From an uncultured Christensenellaceae bacterium (lineage in GTDB: Bacteria; Bacillota; Clostridia; Christensenellales; Borkfalkiaceae): 36,477 nucleotides of DNA. Positions 7,000-15,352 of the stretch are shown piece by piece. The stretch lies in the NCBI GenBank assembly GCA_910587825.1, contig CAJUNJ010000014.1:1-36477 (forward strand), written 5' to 3'. The notes under the pieces are model-generated. The model was not told the DNA's origin and searched no databases. It saw nothing but the letters and a program-made list of their open reading frames with translations. The position numbers were made by a program, and so were the translations under genes. Position 1 is the stretch's first letter, and every line of letters starts with the position of its first letter.

Positions 7000-9438
7000 T
7001 TATTTTTCTGATTTTAATGATTTAAGATTCCAGATATTCGTTGCGTAATCGCTGATTGCTCTGTCCGCGGCAAAAATTCCTGCCGCAGCAATATTACGTA
7101 ACGACATTTTATTCCAACTCAATTTATCCGTTGAATACAAATCTGAAATTCTATGTTGAGTGCTGCTGTAAGCCCCAAAATCCGCCATACACATATAAGG
7201 GTCGGCAACCGGTGCGCCTGTAAGAAGATAGTTGGCAATTTCCGAAAATGACTGGCCATTAAAGCCCTGAATTAATGCTTCGATTATTCTTCTGAGTTTC
7301 GGAGATTCATTGTAGTAACTGCTTGAACTGTAACCAAGTCCCCATATGTCGTCTACCTCATTCGCTTTTAAGCCGAATATGAATATGTTATCTTTACCGA
7401 CTGCCTGCGCCATTTCAACGTTGGCGCCGTCCAAAGTGCCTATCGTTAATGCGCCGTTTATCATAAATTTCATATTACCCGTTCCACTCGCTTCTTTACC
7501 AGCAAGCGAAATCTGTTCTGAAATTTCCGAAGCAGGCATAAGCTTTTCAGACATTGTAACGTTATAATCTTCCATATAAACGACGTTAAGCTTTTCGTGA
7601 ATCTTTGTATTCTTCTTGATGTCTTCGGCAAGGTAGTTGATAAGCTTGATTATTTTTTTAGCCATATCATAACCGGGAGCAGCCTTTGCACCGAAAATAT
7701 AAGTCTTGGGAACTATGTCAAGGTCCGGATTATTCTGCAAATCCAAATACGTATCGATAATATTCAAAACATTCAACAACTGGCGTTTATATTCGTGTAA
7801 ACGCTTAGCCTGAACGTCAAACAACGTATCGGGATTAATTATCACTCCCTGTTTCTTCTTTGCATATTCCGCAAACTGAACTTTTTTAATTTGCTTTATT
7901 TCGTCAAGACGTTTTAATACCGACTCGTCGTTTTCAAACTTTTTAAATTCCGCAAGTTTAAGTCCGTCAAGCTCGTAACCGTTACCTATGCAGTCAGTTA
8001 TAAGTTCCGAAAGTTCGGGATTAGATTGATTGAGCCAACGTCTGTGCGCAATACCGTTTGTAACGTTAGTAAATTTTTCAGGCGAAAAATCATAGAAATC
8101 TTTGAAAACGGAATGTTTGATTATCTCACTGTGCAATGCCGATACGCCGTTTACACTGTGACCGCCGTAGACAGAAAGGTTTGCCATCTTGATACGGTCG
8201 TGTTCAATTACCGACATACGGGAAATCTTTGCCCATTCTCCGGGGAACTTGTTCCACAGTTCTTCGCAAAGTCTTCTGTTAATTTCTTTTATAATCGAAT
8301 GTATTCTCGGAACCGTCCTTTCTATAAGTTCTTCCGACCAAGTTTCAAGCGCTTCGGCAAGAACCGTGTGGTTTGTATATGCGCAGGTTGCCGTAGTAAT
8401 CGCCCAAGCCTGATTCCAATCATAGAAATATTCGTCAACGAGTATCCTCATTAATTCCGGTATAACCAGTGCAGGATGTGTATCGTTTAAGTGAATTGCC
8501 GCAAGTTTAGGTAAATCTCTTAAATCGCCGTATCTGTGTTTATGGTCGCTGACAATGTTTTGAATTGATGCCGAACAAAGGAAATATTGCTGCTTCAAGC
8601 GCAATGATTTACCCGCCATATGATTATCCGCAGGATAGAGTACTTTCGTCAGAAGATCTGCGTCATTGTCATCAGACATTGCCTGATAATACTCGCCCTG
8701 TGTGAACAGTTTCATATTGAAATCCTGTACGGGTTTGGCTTTCCACAATCTTAAAACAGACACCGCCAAGCTGTCTTTACCTGAAATCATCATATCATAA
8801 GCAACAGCTTCTATTTCCTTACAGTTAATATATGTTGTTTCAAGTCCGTTTTCAGTCCACCGCTCTTCAATTTGACCGTTAAAACGAACAATGAATGATT
8901 TGTCGGTTCTTTGGGTTAACCACGCCTCTCCGCCCGGAAGCCAGGCATCGGGAAGTTCCATCTGCCAGCCGTCAACTATTTTCTGCTTGAAAAGACCGTA
9001 TTCGTAACGAAGCGAATAACCCATTGCGGGATAATCGCCGGTTGCCAAAGCATCCATAAAGCAAGCCGCAAGCCTGCCCAATCCGCCGTTGCCTAAGCCT
9101 GCGTCGGGTTCAAGTTCGTACAATTCTTCAAGCGTTAATCCGTAAGAAGTTACTGCTTTTTCAAACACCGACGTTGCGCTTAAATTATATAAACTGTTTT
9201 TAAGCGAACGCCCCAAAAGGAACTCCATACATAAATAATAAACTTTTTTTGCACGTTTTGATTTTACTTTTTTATGGAACTGCTGTCTTTTTTCAAGCAA
9301 AATATCTCTGACCGTCATAACGACAGCCTTATAAATCTGATCCTTAGTGGCCTCTTTTGGACTTAAACCGAAATATCTGGCAAGCTTGCCCTTAATTAAT
9401 TCCTTAACTTCTTTTTCGGTTAACGTAGTACTACTCAT
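7000..9438 (-). CDS. glgP: glycogen/alpha-glucan phosphorylase
   Basis: This 812-residue PLP enzyme releases glucose 1-phosphate from the non-reducing ends of glycogen. The family signature EASGTGNMKFMINGALTIGT carries the PLP-binding Lys. LEPDAGLGNGGLGRLAACF, KRLHEYKRQLLN and the N-terminal KVYYLCMEFLLGR block are also conserved. Length is typical. AGGAGA precedes the ATG, 25 bases after glgA. It is the last gene of the operon and is followed by a strong terminator. The order B-C-D-A-P is the same as in Bacillus subtilis. Phosphorylase at the end of a synthesis operon points to continual turnover of the store. Confidence 0.97.
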   Translation of the reverse strand: MSSTTLTEKEVKELIKGKLARYFGLSPKEATKDQIYKAVVMTVRDILLEKRQQFHKKVKSKRAKKVYYLCMEFLLGRSLKNSLYNLSATSVFEKAVTSYGLTLEELYELEPDAGLGNGGLGRLAACFMDALATGDYPAMGYSLRYEYGLFKQKIVDGWQMELPDAWLPGGEAWLTQRTDKSFIVRFNGQIEERWTENGLETTYINCKEIEAVAYDMMISGKDSLAVSVLRLWKAKPVQDFNMKLFTQGEYYQAMSDDNDADLLTKVLYPADNHMAGKSLRLKQQYFLCSASIQNIVSDHKHRYGDLRDLPKLAAIHLNDTHPALVIPELMRILVDEYFYDWNQAWAITTATCAYTNHTVLAEALETWSEELIERTVPRIHSIIKEINRRLCEELWNKFPGEWAKISRMSVIEHDRIKMANLSVYGGHSVNGVSALHSEIIKHSVFKDFYDFSPEKFTNVTNGIAHRRWLNQSNPELSELITDCIGNGYELDGLKLAEFKKFENDESVLKRLDEIKQIKKVQFAEYAKKKQGVIINPDTLFDVQAKRLHEYKRQLLNVLNIIDTYLDLQNNPDLDIVPKTYIFGAKAAPGYDMAKKIIKLINYLAEDIKKNTKIHEKLNVVYMEDYNVTMSEKLMPASEISEQISLAGKEASGTGNMKFMINGALTIGTLDGANVEMAQAVGKDNIFIFGLKANEVDDIWGLGYSSSSYYNESPKLRRIIEALIQGFNGQSFSEIANYLLTGAPVADPYMCMADFGAYSSTQHRISDLYSTDKLSWNKMSLRNIAAAGIFAADRAISDYATNIWNLKSLKSEK

Positions 9439-9463
9439 TTTGTTCTCCTATAAAAGTATAATA

Positions 9464-11035
9464 TTATTTAAGCATTTCAAAATAAAGAGCTTCATATTCT
9501 TTTGCCGAATGGCTCCAACTGAAATCCGTCGTTGCCGCCCTGTACATAAGTTTTGACCATTCGTCTTTATTTTTATAATCGGATACCGCCTGCCTTATGA
9601 CATACATCATATCGTGAGCGTTATAATTCGAAAAAGTATATCCGTTATAAAGCGGTTTTATACTGTCGTAAAGTCCACCCGTCTCTCTTACAATAGGAAT
9701 TGTACCGTAACGGCAGGCAATCATTTGCGAAAGCCCGCAAGGCTCTGATTTGGAAGGCATAAGAAAAATATCGGAACCCGAGTATATTTTTCTCGACAAG
9801 TCGCCGTTAAATACTATATTTGCACTTAATTTTTCCGGATATCTGTTTGCCAAATCTTTGAAAAATCCTTCAAAGTGTGCGTCGCCTGTTCCGAGAATAA
9901 CTATCTGTATATCGTCCTGCAACAGTTCTTCTATAACATTGGTAACCAAATCAAGCCCTTTGTGCGATACAAGCCTCGAAATCATCGAAATAACGGGCAC
10001 GTCACTACGTTGCGGCAGGTTAAGCATTTTTTGAAGTTCCTGCTTACAAACTGCCTTGTTTGAAAAATCTTCTGGCGAAAAGTTTGCAAATAAGTGCTTG
10101 TCGAGCTTGCAGTTATAGCTTAAATCGTCTATACCGTTCAATATACCGGTAAGTTTAAATTCGTTATTCCTTACTATTCCGTCAAGACCGTGCGCAAAGT
10201 AGGGGTCCTTTATCTCTTGTGCATATTTCGGGCTGACGGTAGAAAATCTTTCGCAACACTCAATCGCCCCTTTCATAAGATTGATTGAATTATTGTATTC
10301 GACAAGATATCTGTATTCACCGTAAATATCGAACAAATCGCACAGTAAATCAAGTGAATACTGTCCCTGATATTCTATGTTGTGAATGGTGAAAAGCGCC
10401 CTTATATACTGATACTCCTCTCTGAAACAATAATTTGTTTTTAAATAAATTGCCGATAATGCAGCCTGCCAGTCGTGACAGTGCATAACGTCGGGATAAA
10501 AGTTTACAAACGGCATAATTTCAAGCACGCTTCTCGAAAAGAAAGCAAATCTTTCACCGTCGTCGAAATATCCGTAGCAACCCGGGCGCTTGAAATAGAA
10601 TTCGTTATCTATAAAATAGAATGTAACCCCGTCTTTTTCATATGAAAAAATTCCGCAGTATTGGTTGCGCCAAGCAAGGTGAACATACAAATTTCCGAGA
10701 TATGTAAATTTATCTCTGTACTCTTTCTTTATGTCTGAATACAACGGAATAACCACTCTGACGTCAAATTTACCAGATGCGGCAAGCGCAGTCGAAAGCG
10801 AACCCACGACTTCTGCAAGTCCGCCCGTAGCAATAAACGGCGTAGACTCGGAAGCGACGAACAGAATTTTTTTCTTTTCCTGCGTTTTTACTGTCTTTAC
10901 AGTCTTTTTAGGAGCGCTTGCAGTTTTCACGGTTGTTGCCTTAGCAGTTTTTGTTGTTGTGGTTTTCGTCACTGTAGCTTTTTTTGTTGCGCTTTTTTTC
11001 TCAGTTGTAGATTTAGTTGTCTTAGCAGTAGCCAT
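9464..11035 (-). CDS. glgA: glycogen synthase (ADP-glucose type) with basic low-complexity N-terminal tail
   Basis: This 523-residue GT5 enzyme transfers glucose from ADP-glucose to the growing glucan. The catalytic part starts near residue 55 with KILFVASESTPF, and has ATGGLAEVVGSL in place of the classical KTGGL loop, HDWQAAL, VISMISRLVSHKGLDL and SKSEPCGLSQ (the nucleotide-binding Glu). The first 54 residues are almost only Ala, Lys, Thr, Val and Ser, with repeats such as TKTTTTKTAKATT. This tail resembles histone H1-like basic tails and is absent from ordinary GlgA (about 475-485 residues). GGAG precedes the ATG, which opens the tail in frame, so the tail is likely made. The Lys-to-Ala change in the loop occurs in other Clostridial GlgA sequences, from memory. 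Confidence 0.95.
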   Translation of the reverse strand: MATAKTTKSTTEKKSATKKATVTKTTTTKTAKATTVKTASAPKKTVKTVKTQEKKKILFVASESTPFIATGGLAEVVGSLSTALAASGKFDVRVVIPLYSDIKKEYRDKFTYLGNLYVHLAWRNQYCGIFSYEKDGVTFYFIDNEFYFKRPGCYGYFDDGERFAFFSRSVLEIMPFVNFYPDVMHCHDWQAALSAIYLKTNYCFREEYQYIRALFTIHNIEYQGQYSLDLLCDLFDIYGEYRYLVEYNNSINLMKGAIECCERFSTVSPKYAQEIKDPYFAHGLDGIVRNNEFKLTGILNGIDDLSYNCKLDKHLFANFSPEDFSNKAVCKQELQKMLNLPQRSDVPVISMISRLVSHKGLDLVTNVIEELLQDDIQIVILGTGDAHFEGFFKDLANRYPEKLSANIVFNGDLSRKIYSGSDIFLMPSKSEPCGLSQMIACRYGTIPIVRETGGLYDSIKPLYNGYTFSNYNAHDMMYVIRQAVSDYKNKDEWSKLMYRAATTDFSWSHSAKEYEALYFEMLK

Positions 11036-11045
11036 AATTTCTCCT

Positions 11046-12152
11046 TTAAATAAGTATTCCCTTATTTATAAAATAAGGTTGTAATTCGCAACCGGCAAGT
11101 ACCCTGTTGTCGCGGATAACCGCGCCTTTATCGCTTACTACATATGCAAGATTACAGTTTTCGCCTACAATATCGTCCGTCATAAGTATACAGTTTTTGA
11201 CAACCGAACCCTTGCCTATTTTAACACCGCGGAAAAGTATACAGTTTTCTACCGTCCCTTCTATTAAACAACCGTCCGAAATGAGTGAGTTTTTAACTTT
11301 CGCAGTCGAAGTGAACTTCGCGGGCGCACTGTCGTTAACTTTGGTATATACGTCCCTGTCGCCGAAAAGTTCGCTTCTTATATTTTTGTCAAACAAATCA
11401 TAGTTGGCTTTAAAATAAGAAGCAAGCGAGTCTATATTGGCGTAATATCCTTCAAGCTTATAGGCGTAAAGATTCAACGTCGACACACCGGGACTTAAAA
11501 TATCCCTTCCGAAGCTCTTATATCCGTGCTGGATAGCGTTTTGGATAAGTCTTAAAATATACGACCTGCGTGCAACCATTACGTTTATATAATTTTTCTT
11601 GATTCCGTCGGTTGCGGGATTAATTTCGATACCCGTAATCTTTCCGTCGGAATTGGTATCGAACGTCATATAGTAATGAGTTTTCTTTATTTCGTGTTCA
11701 TGATATACCAATGTTATATCGGCATTTTTCTGAACATGATATTCTATTACTTTGCTGTAATCAAGCTTATAAACCGCGTCGCTGTCTGCAAGGACGACAA
11801 AGTCTTCCTTTGATTTTTTAAGAAAAGCCGTTGCTCCTTTCAAAGCTTCAAGTCTGTTTTTATAAAGTGTTTCAGACTCGTCGCTGTAAGGCGGAAGCAA
11901 AATAAGCCCCCCGTCCTTTCTTGCAAGATCCCAATATTTGCCCGTTCCGAGATGATCCATTAAAGATTGATAATTACTTTTTGTAATCATACCAACCGTT
12001 GTAATGCCAGAATTGACCATATTAGAAAGTGCAAAATCGACTATGCGGTATCTTCCGCCGAACGGTACCGAACCGATAGACCGTGCTTTTGTAAGCTCGG
12101 GCACGCTTTCTTCGTTTAAACTTGAATAAATAACACCTACTGTCGAAGCCAT
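11046..12152 (-). CDS. glgD: GlgD, ADP-glucose pyrophosphorylase regulatory subunit
   Basis: This 368-residue protein is a GlgC paralogue. The N-terminus reads STVGVIYSSLNEESVPELT, so the nucleotide-binding GGxGxRL loop of GlgC is lost, while FGGRYRIVDFALSNMVNSGI is kept. The C-terminal half holds left-handed beta-helix hexapeptides (VENCILFRGVKIGKGSVVKNCILM). In Bacillota, GlgD is a non-catalytic partner that raises GlgC activity in a mixed tetramer. GGGGGG lies close upstream of the ATG. It sits between glgC (13 bases) and glgA (10 bases), in the standard operon order. Confidence 0.95.
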   Translation of the reverse strand: MASTVGVIYSSLNEESVPELTKARSIGSVPFGGRYRIVDFALSNMVNSGITTVGMITKSNYQSLMDHLGTGKYWDLARKDGGLILLPPYSDESETLYKNRLEALKGATAFLKKSKEDFVVLADSDAVYKLDYSKVIEYHVQKNADITLVYHEHEIKKTHYYMTFDTNSDGKITGIEINPATDGIKKNYINVMVARRSYILRLIQNAIQHGYKSFGRDILSPGVSTLNLYAYKLEGYYANIDSLASYFKANYDLFDKNIRSELFGDRDVYTKVNDSAPAKFTSTAKVKNSLISDGCLIEGTVENCILFRGVKIGKGSVVKNCILMTDDIVGENCNLAYVVSDKGAVIRDNRVLAGCELQPYFINKGILI

Positions 12153-12165
12153 TTTATTTCCCCCC

Positions 12166-13368
12166 TTATACGTCCTTATCTACAATTTCACCCGCAGGAA
12201 CCTTGCCGTTTTTTCTTACGGTTACGCCTCTGCCGAGTACTGCTATGCCGCTGGTCTTGCTTTCGACTTTCAAAGCCTTTTCGCGTACATCTCCAACGAC
12301 TGCTTTTTCGCCGATTGTAACGTCTTCGTCAATTATAGAATAATTAATCTTAGCGCCCGACTTAACGGTTATATTTCCCATAAGGACGCTGTCGGCAACG
12401 TATGCGCCTTCTTCTATTATGCAGTCTGTACCTATTACGGAATTGACAACTTTGCCCTCTATTTCGCAGCCGGTTGCAACAATAGAGTTAACAACCTCGC
12501 CCTCAATAAATGCGGGCGGCGCAAGCGGGCTTCTCGACTGAATAACCCTGTCCTGATCCATTAGCTGGAAGCGGGGCACGGTTCCGAGTAAATCCATATT
12601 AGCCTCCCAAAGAGACGCTATCGTTCCGACGTCTTTCCAATACCCTTCGAAACGGTATGAATTCATCTTCTCGCCTGCGTTAAGCATTGCCGGAAGCACA
12701 TTTTTGCCGAAATCCTTTTCGGACTTCGGATCGGCTTCGTCAAGTTCGAGATACTTGAAAAGCTTAGAAGCAGTAAATATGTAGATACCCATCGATGCAA
12801 GATTACTCTTGGGCTTTTTGGGCTTTTCTTCGAATTCATAAATCGAACCGTCGGGATTGGTATTGAGAATACCGAATCTCGGCGCTTCTTCCCAAGGAAC
12901 TTCCATACACGCGATTGTACAGTCGGCATTGGCTTCCTTATGCGCGGTAAGCATTTTGTCATAATCCATTTTATAAATATGGTCGCCCGAAAGTATCAAA
13001 ACATATTCGGGGTCGTACATTTTCATAAATCTGATATTCTGATAAATTGCGTTTGCAGTACCTTTATACCACGAAGTATCCGTCTTGGCTTCGTACGGGG
13101 AAAGTATATGGACTCCGCCGAACGTTCTGTCCAAATCCCACGGCTGACCGTTGCCGATATATTCGTTAAGCACCAAAGGCTGATACTGTGTAAGCACGCC
13201 AACGGTATCGATACCGGAGTTTATACAGTTAGACAAAGGAAAATCAATAATTCTGTACTTTGAACCGAAAGATACCGCGGGTTTTGCTATATTGCTTGTT
13301 AAAGCGTAGAGCCTGCTACCCTGACCGCCGGCAAGCAACATTGCTACGCATTCTTTTTTTCTTAGCAT
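12166..13368 (-). CDS. glgC: glucose-1-phosphate adenylyltransferase (ADP-glucose pyrophosphorylase)
   Basis: This 400-residue enzyme makes ADP-glucose from ATP and glucose 1-phosphate, the committed step of glycogen synthesis. The start is ATG 13368, with GGGGGAT just upstream; an upstream TTG at 13383 would remove that site. The protein has the nucleotide loop LLAGGQGSRLYALT, the AKPAVSFGSKYRIIDFPLSNC block, SGDHIYKMDY, FEEKPKKPKS and GYWKDVGT, then a beta-helix C-terminal domain (VVNSIVATGCEIEGKVVNSVIG). Length is typical. The gene is second in the operon, 23 bases after glgB. Confidence 0.97.
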   Translation of the reverse strand: MLRKKECVAMLLAGGQGSRLYALTSNIAKPAVSFGSKYRIIDFPLSNCINSGIDTVGVLTQYQPLVLNEYIGNGQPWDLDRTFGGVHILSPYEAKTDTSWYKGTANAIYQNIRFMKMYDPEYVLILSGDHIYKMDYDKMLTAHKEANADCTIACMEVPWEEAPRFGILNTNPDGSIYEFEEKPKKPKSNLASMGIYIFTASKLFKYLELDEADPKSEKDFGKNVLPAMLNAGEKMNSYRFEGYWKDVGTIASLWEANMDLLGTVPRFQLMDQDRVIQSRSPLAPPAFIEGEVVNSIVATGCEIEGKVVNSVIGTDCIIEEGAYVADSVLMGNITVKSGAKINYSIIDEDVTIGEKAVVGDVREKALKVESKTSGIAVLGRGVTVRKNGKVPAGEIVDKDV

Positions 13369-13391
13369 TGCTAAATCCCCCAAAAATTAAT

Positions 13392-15224
13392 TTATTTTTT
13401 TAAATATAAACAAGATAGTTTGGGAATATCGACTATTATCGATTTATCTTTTCCCTGGCCACTCTTATTAACGGTTTTGTAAATACGCTTTTTAAATTTG
13501 CCGTCGCCGCCGAACATCTTACAGTCCGAATTAAACACAACACGATAACTTCCTTCCTGAACGCCGACGGCGTAACCGAATATGTCGATACCTGAAAAAT
13601 TAATTATAACGGTTATCGTTTCACCGCTATGGCAGTATCTGTTAAAAGCTATTAAATTGCTTGACTTATCATCTACAACCAGCCATTCGAATCCGTCCCA
13701 CCCGTCTTCTATATCATACATCGGTCTGTTCTGTTTATAGAAAAAATTTAAAGACCTGACGTAATTAGACATCCGTCTGTGTTTGTCGAACTTTTTCAGA
13801 AAGAATTCTATGCCGTCCGCATAGTCCCATTCCTTAAACTGGGCTATCTCATAACCCATAAAATTAAGCTTTTTACCGGGGTGGGCATACATAAAACCGA
13901 GCAACGCCCGTTCGCCCGCAAATTTATCATCGTAGCTCCCGTGCATCTTATTGACGATAGAGCCTTTGACGTGAACAACTTCGTCGTGCGAAAGCGGTAA
14001 GATATAACGTTCGGAAAAAGCGTATACAAGCGAAAACGTAATTTTGTTGTGATGATGATTTCTGAAATAAGGGTCTTGCCTGCAATAAAACAGTACGTCG
14101 TTCATCCAGCCCATATTCCATTTGTAATCAAAACCCAACCCGCCGTCTTCCGTACGCTTTGTTAAATTCGGAAAAGTTGTAGACTCTTCGGCTATCATAA
14201 GTGCATCGGGGAAATACCGTTTTACCGCCGAGTTAAGTTTTTTTATAAATTCAATTGCTTCAAGATTTCTGTTGTCGCCGTATTTATTAGGCATATAATC
14301 GCCGAACGGTCTGTCGTAATCGAGATAAAGCATAGAAGCTACCGCGTCTACCCTCAGTCCGTCAACTCCGTATCTGTCAAGTAATAACATTGCGGAAGAG
14401 ATAAGAAAGCTATCGATTTCTCCTCTGCCGAAATCAAACTTACGCGTTCCCCATCCGATGTGTTCCATTCTGTCCCATAAGGGACATTCATATAACGGCT
14501 GACCGTCAAATTCATAAAGTCCCCATTCGTCTTTCGGAAAATGCGCGGGAACCCAGTCTATGATGACTTTTATGCCGTTGGCGTGAAATCTGTCAATAAG
14601 GCTTTTAAATTGAGCGGGCGTTCCCAACCTTGCAGTTACCGAAAAATATCCCGTAACCTGATAACCCCACGACCCGTCGAACGGAAATTCGTTTACAGGC
14701 ATAAATTCAACATGAGTGTAACCCATTTTTTTAACGTACGGGACAAGAGTTTTTTCAAGCTCTGAATAAGAATAATACGATTTATCCTTATGTCTCTTCC
14801 AGGAAAGCAAATTTACTTCGTAAATATTTACAGGTTCCGAATAATTTACGCCGTTACCACTCTTCGGCTCAGCTGTCGGCAACCGACAAATTTTTGAAGC
14901 AAACGAAGCGGGATAGTCTGAACAGAATGCGTATGGGTCGGCTTTATATAGCCTTCTTCCGTCAAACGTTTCAATACGGTAGCGGTAAGTATCGCCTTCG
15001 GAAGCGTTTATGACAGCTTCAAAACTTTCGCCGTCGGAAAGTCTGTACATTTCGAAATCAGAATTGCAACCGTTGAAAATGCCCGTAACGCTTACACATT
15101 TTGCGTGCGGAGCCCACACCCTGAATACGTATTTACCGTCGGTTATCTTATGGCATCCGAAAAAATTATATGCAAAATATTGCGTTCCGCCGTGGAAGCT
15201 TTCAAGGCAACCCTCATCCTTCAT
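13392..15224 (-). CDS. glgB: 1,4-alpha-glucan branching enzyme (GH13)
   Basis: This 610-residue enzyme makes alpha-1,6 branches. ATG 15224 is preferred to the TTG at 15236. An N-terminal CBM48 domain (about 15-110) contains FRVWAPHAKCVSVTGIFN. The catalytic barrel has GSWGYQVTGYFSVTARLGTP, DWVPAHFPKDEWGLYEFDG, the nucleophile Asp in DGLRVDAVASMLYLDYDR, the acid Glu in MIAEESTTFP and LPLSHDEVVHVKGS. A C-terminal beta domain ends the protein. The extra CBM-like N1 module of some GlgB is missing, giving the short form normal in Bacillota. It is the first gene of the operon, with a promoter just upstream. Confidence 0.97.
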   Translation of the reverse strand: MKDEGCLESFHGGTQYFAYNFFGCHKITDGKYVFRVWAPHAKCVSVTGIFNGCNSDFEMYRLSDGESFEAVINASEGDTYRYRIETFDGRRLYKADPYAFCSDYPASFASKICRLPTAEPKSGNGVNYSEPVNIYEVNLLSWKRHKDKSYYSYSELEKTLVPYVKKMGYTHVEFMPVNEFPFDGSWGYQVTGYFSVTARLGTPAQFKSLIDRFHANGIKVIIDWVPAHFPKDEWGLYEFDGQPLYECPLWDRMEHIGWGTRKFDFGRGEIDSFLISSAMLLLDRYGVDGLRVDAVASMLYLDYDRPFGDYMPNKYGDNRNLEAIEFIKKLNSAVKRYFPDALMIAEESTTFPNLTKRTEDGGLGFDYKWNMGWMNDVLFYCRQDPYFRNHHHNKITFSLVYAFSERYILPLSHDEVVHVKGSIVNKMHGSYDDKFAGERALLGFMYAHPGKKLNFMGYEIAQFKEWDYADGIEFFLKKFDKHRRMSNYVRSLNFFYKQNRPMYDIEDGWDGFEWLVVDDKSSNLIAFNRYCHSGETITVIINFSGIDIFGYAVGVQEGSYRVVFNSDCKMFGGDGKFKKRIYKTVNKSGQGKDKSIIVDIPKLSCLYLKK

Positions 15225-15245
15225 ATGCACCACCAAACTTATTAT

Positions 15246-15274
15246 ATTTTATCATACTATTATCATATTTTCAA
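15246..15274 (-). promoter_or_regulatory. promoter of the glgBCDAP operon
   Basis: On the minus strand, TTGAAA (15274-15269), 17 bases, TAAAAT (15251-15246), about 22 bases before the glgB ATG. No repressor site was recognised. Confidence 0.6.
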
Positions 15275-15329
15275 TACCAAAACAAAAAAAATTTGGAAAT
15301 ATTTTGTAAAAATTATAAATAAAAAACAA

Positions 15330-15347
15330 GTGCGGTATTAACCGCAC
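15330..15347 (-). terminator. htpG terminator
   Basis: GTGCGGT and ACCGCAC form a 7-bp stem with a 4-base loop. On the minus strand it is followed by TTGTTTTTTATTT. It starts 5 bases past the htpG stop. Confidence 0.8.
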
Positions 15348-15352
15348 CTAAT

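Noticed and set aside
12663..12962. Minus-strand 99-residue frame inside glgC
   Set aside because: A shadow of glgC in another frame with Arg- and Pro-rich random composition.
13368..13383. TTG start for glgC
   Set aside because: The internal ATG has GGGGGAT just upstream, and the TTG version would add five residues without a binding site.
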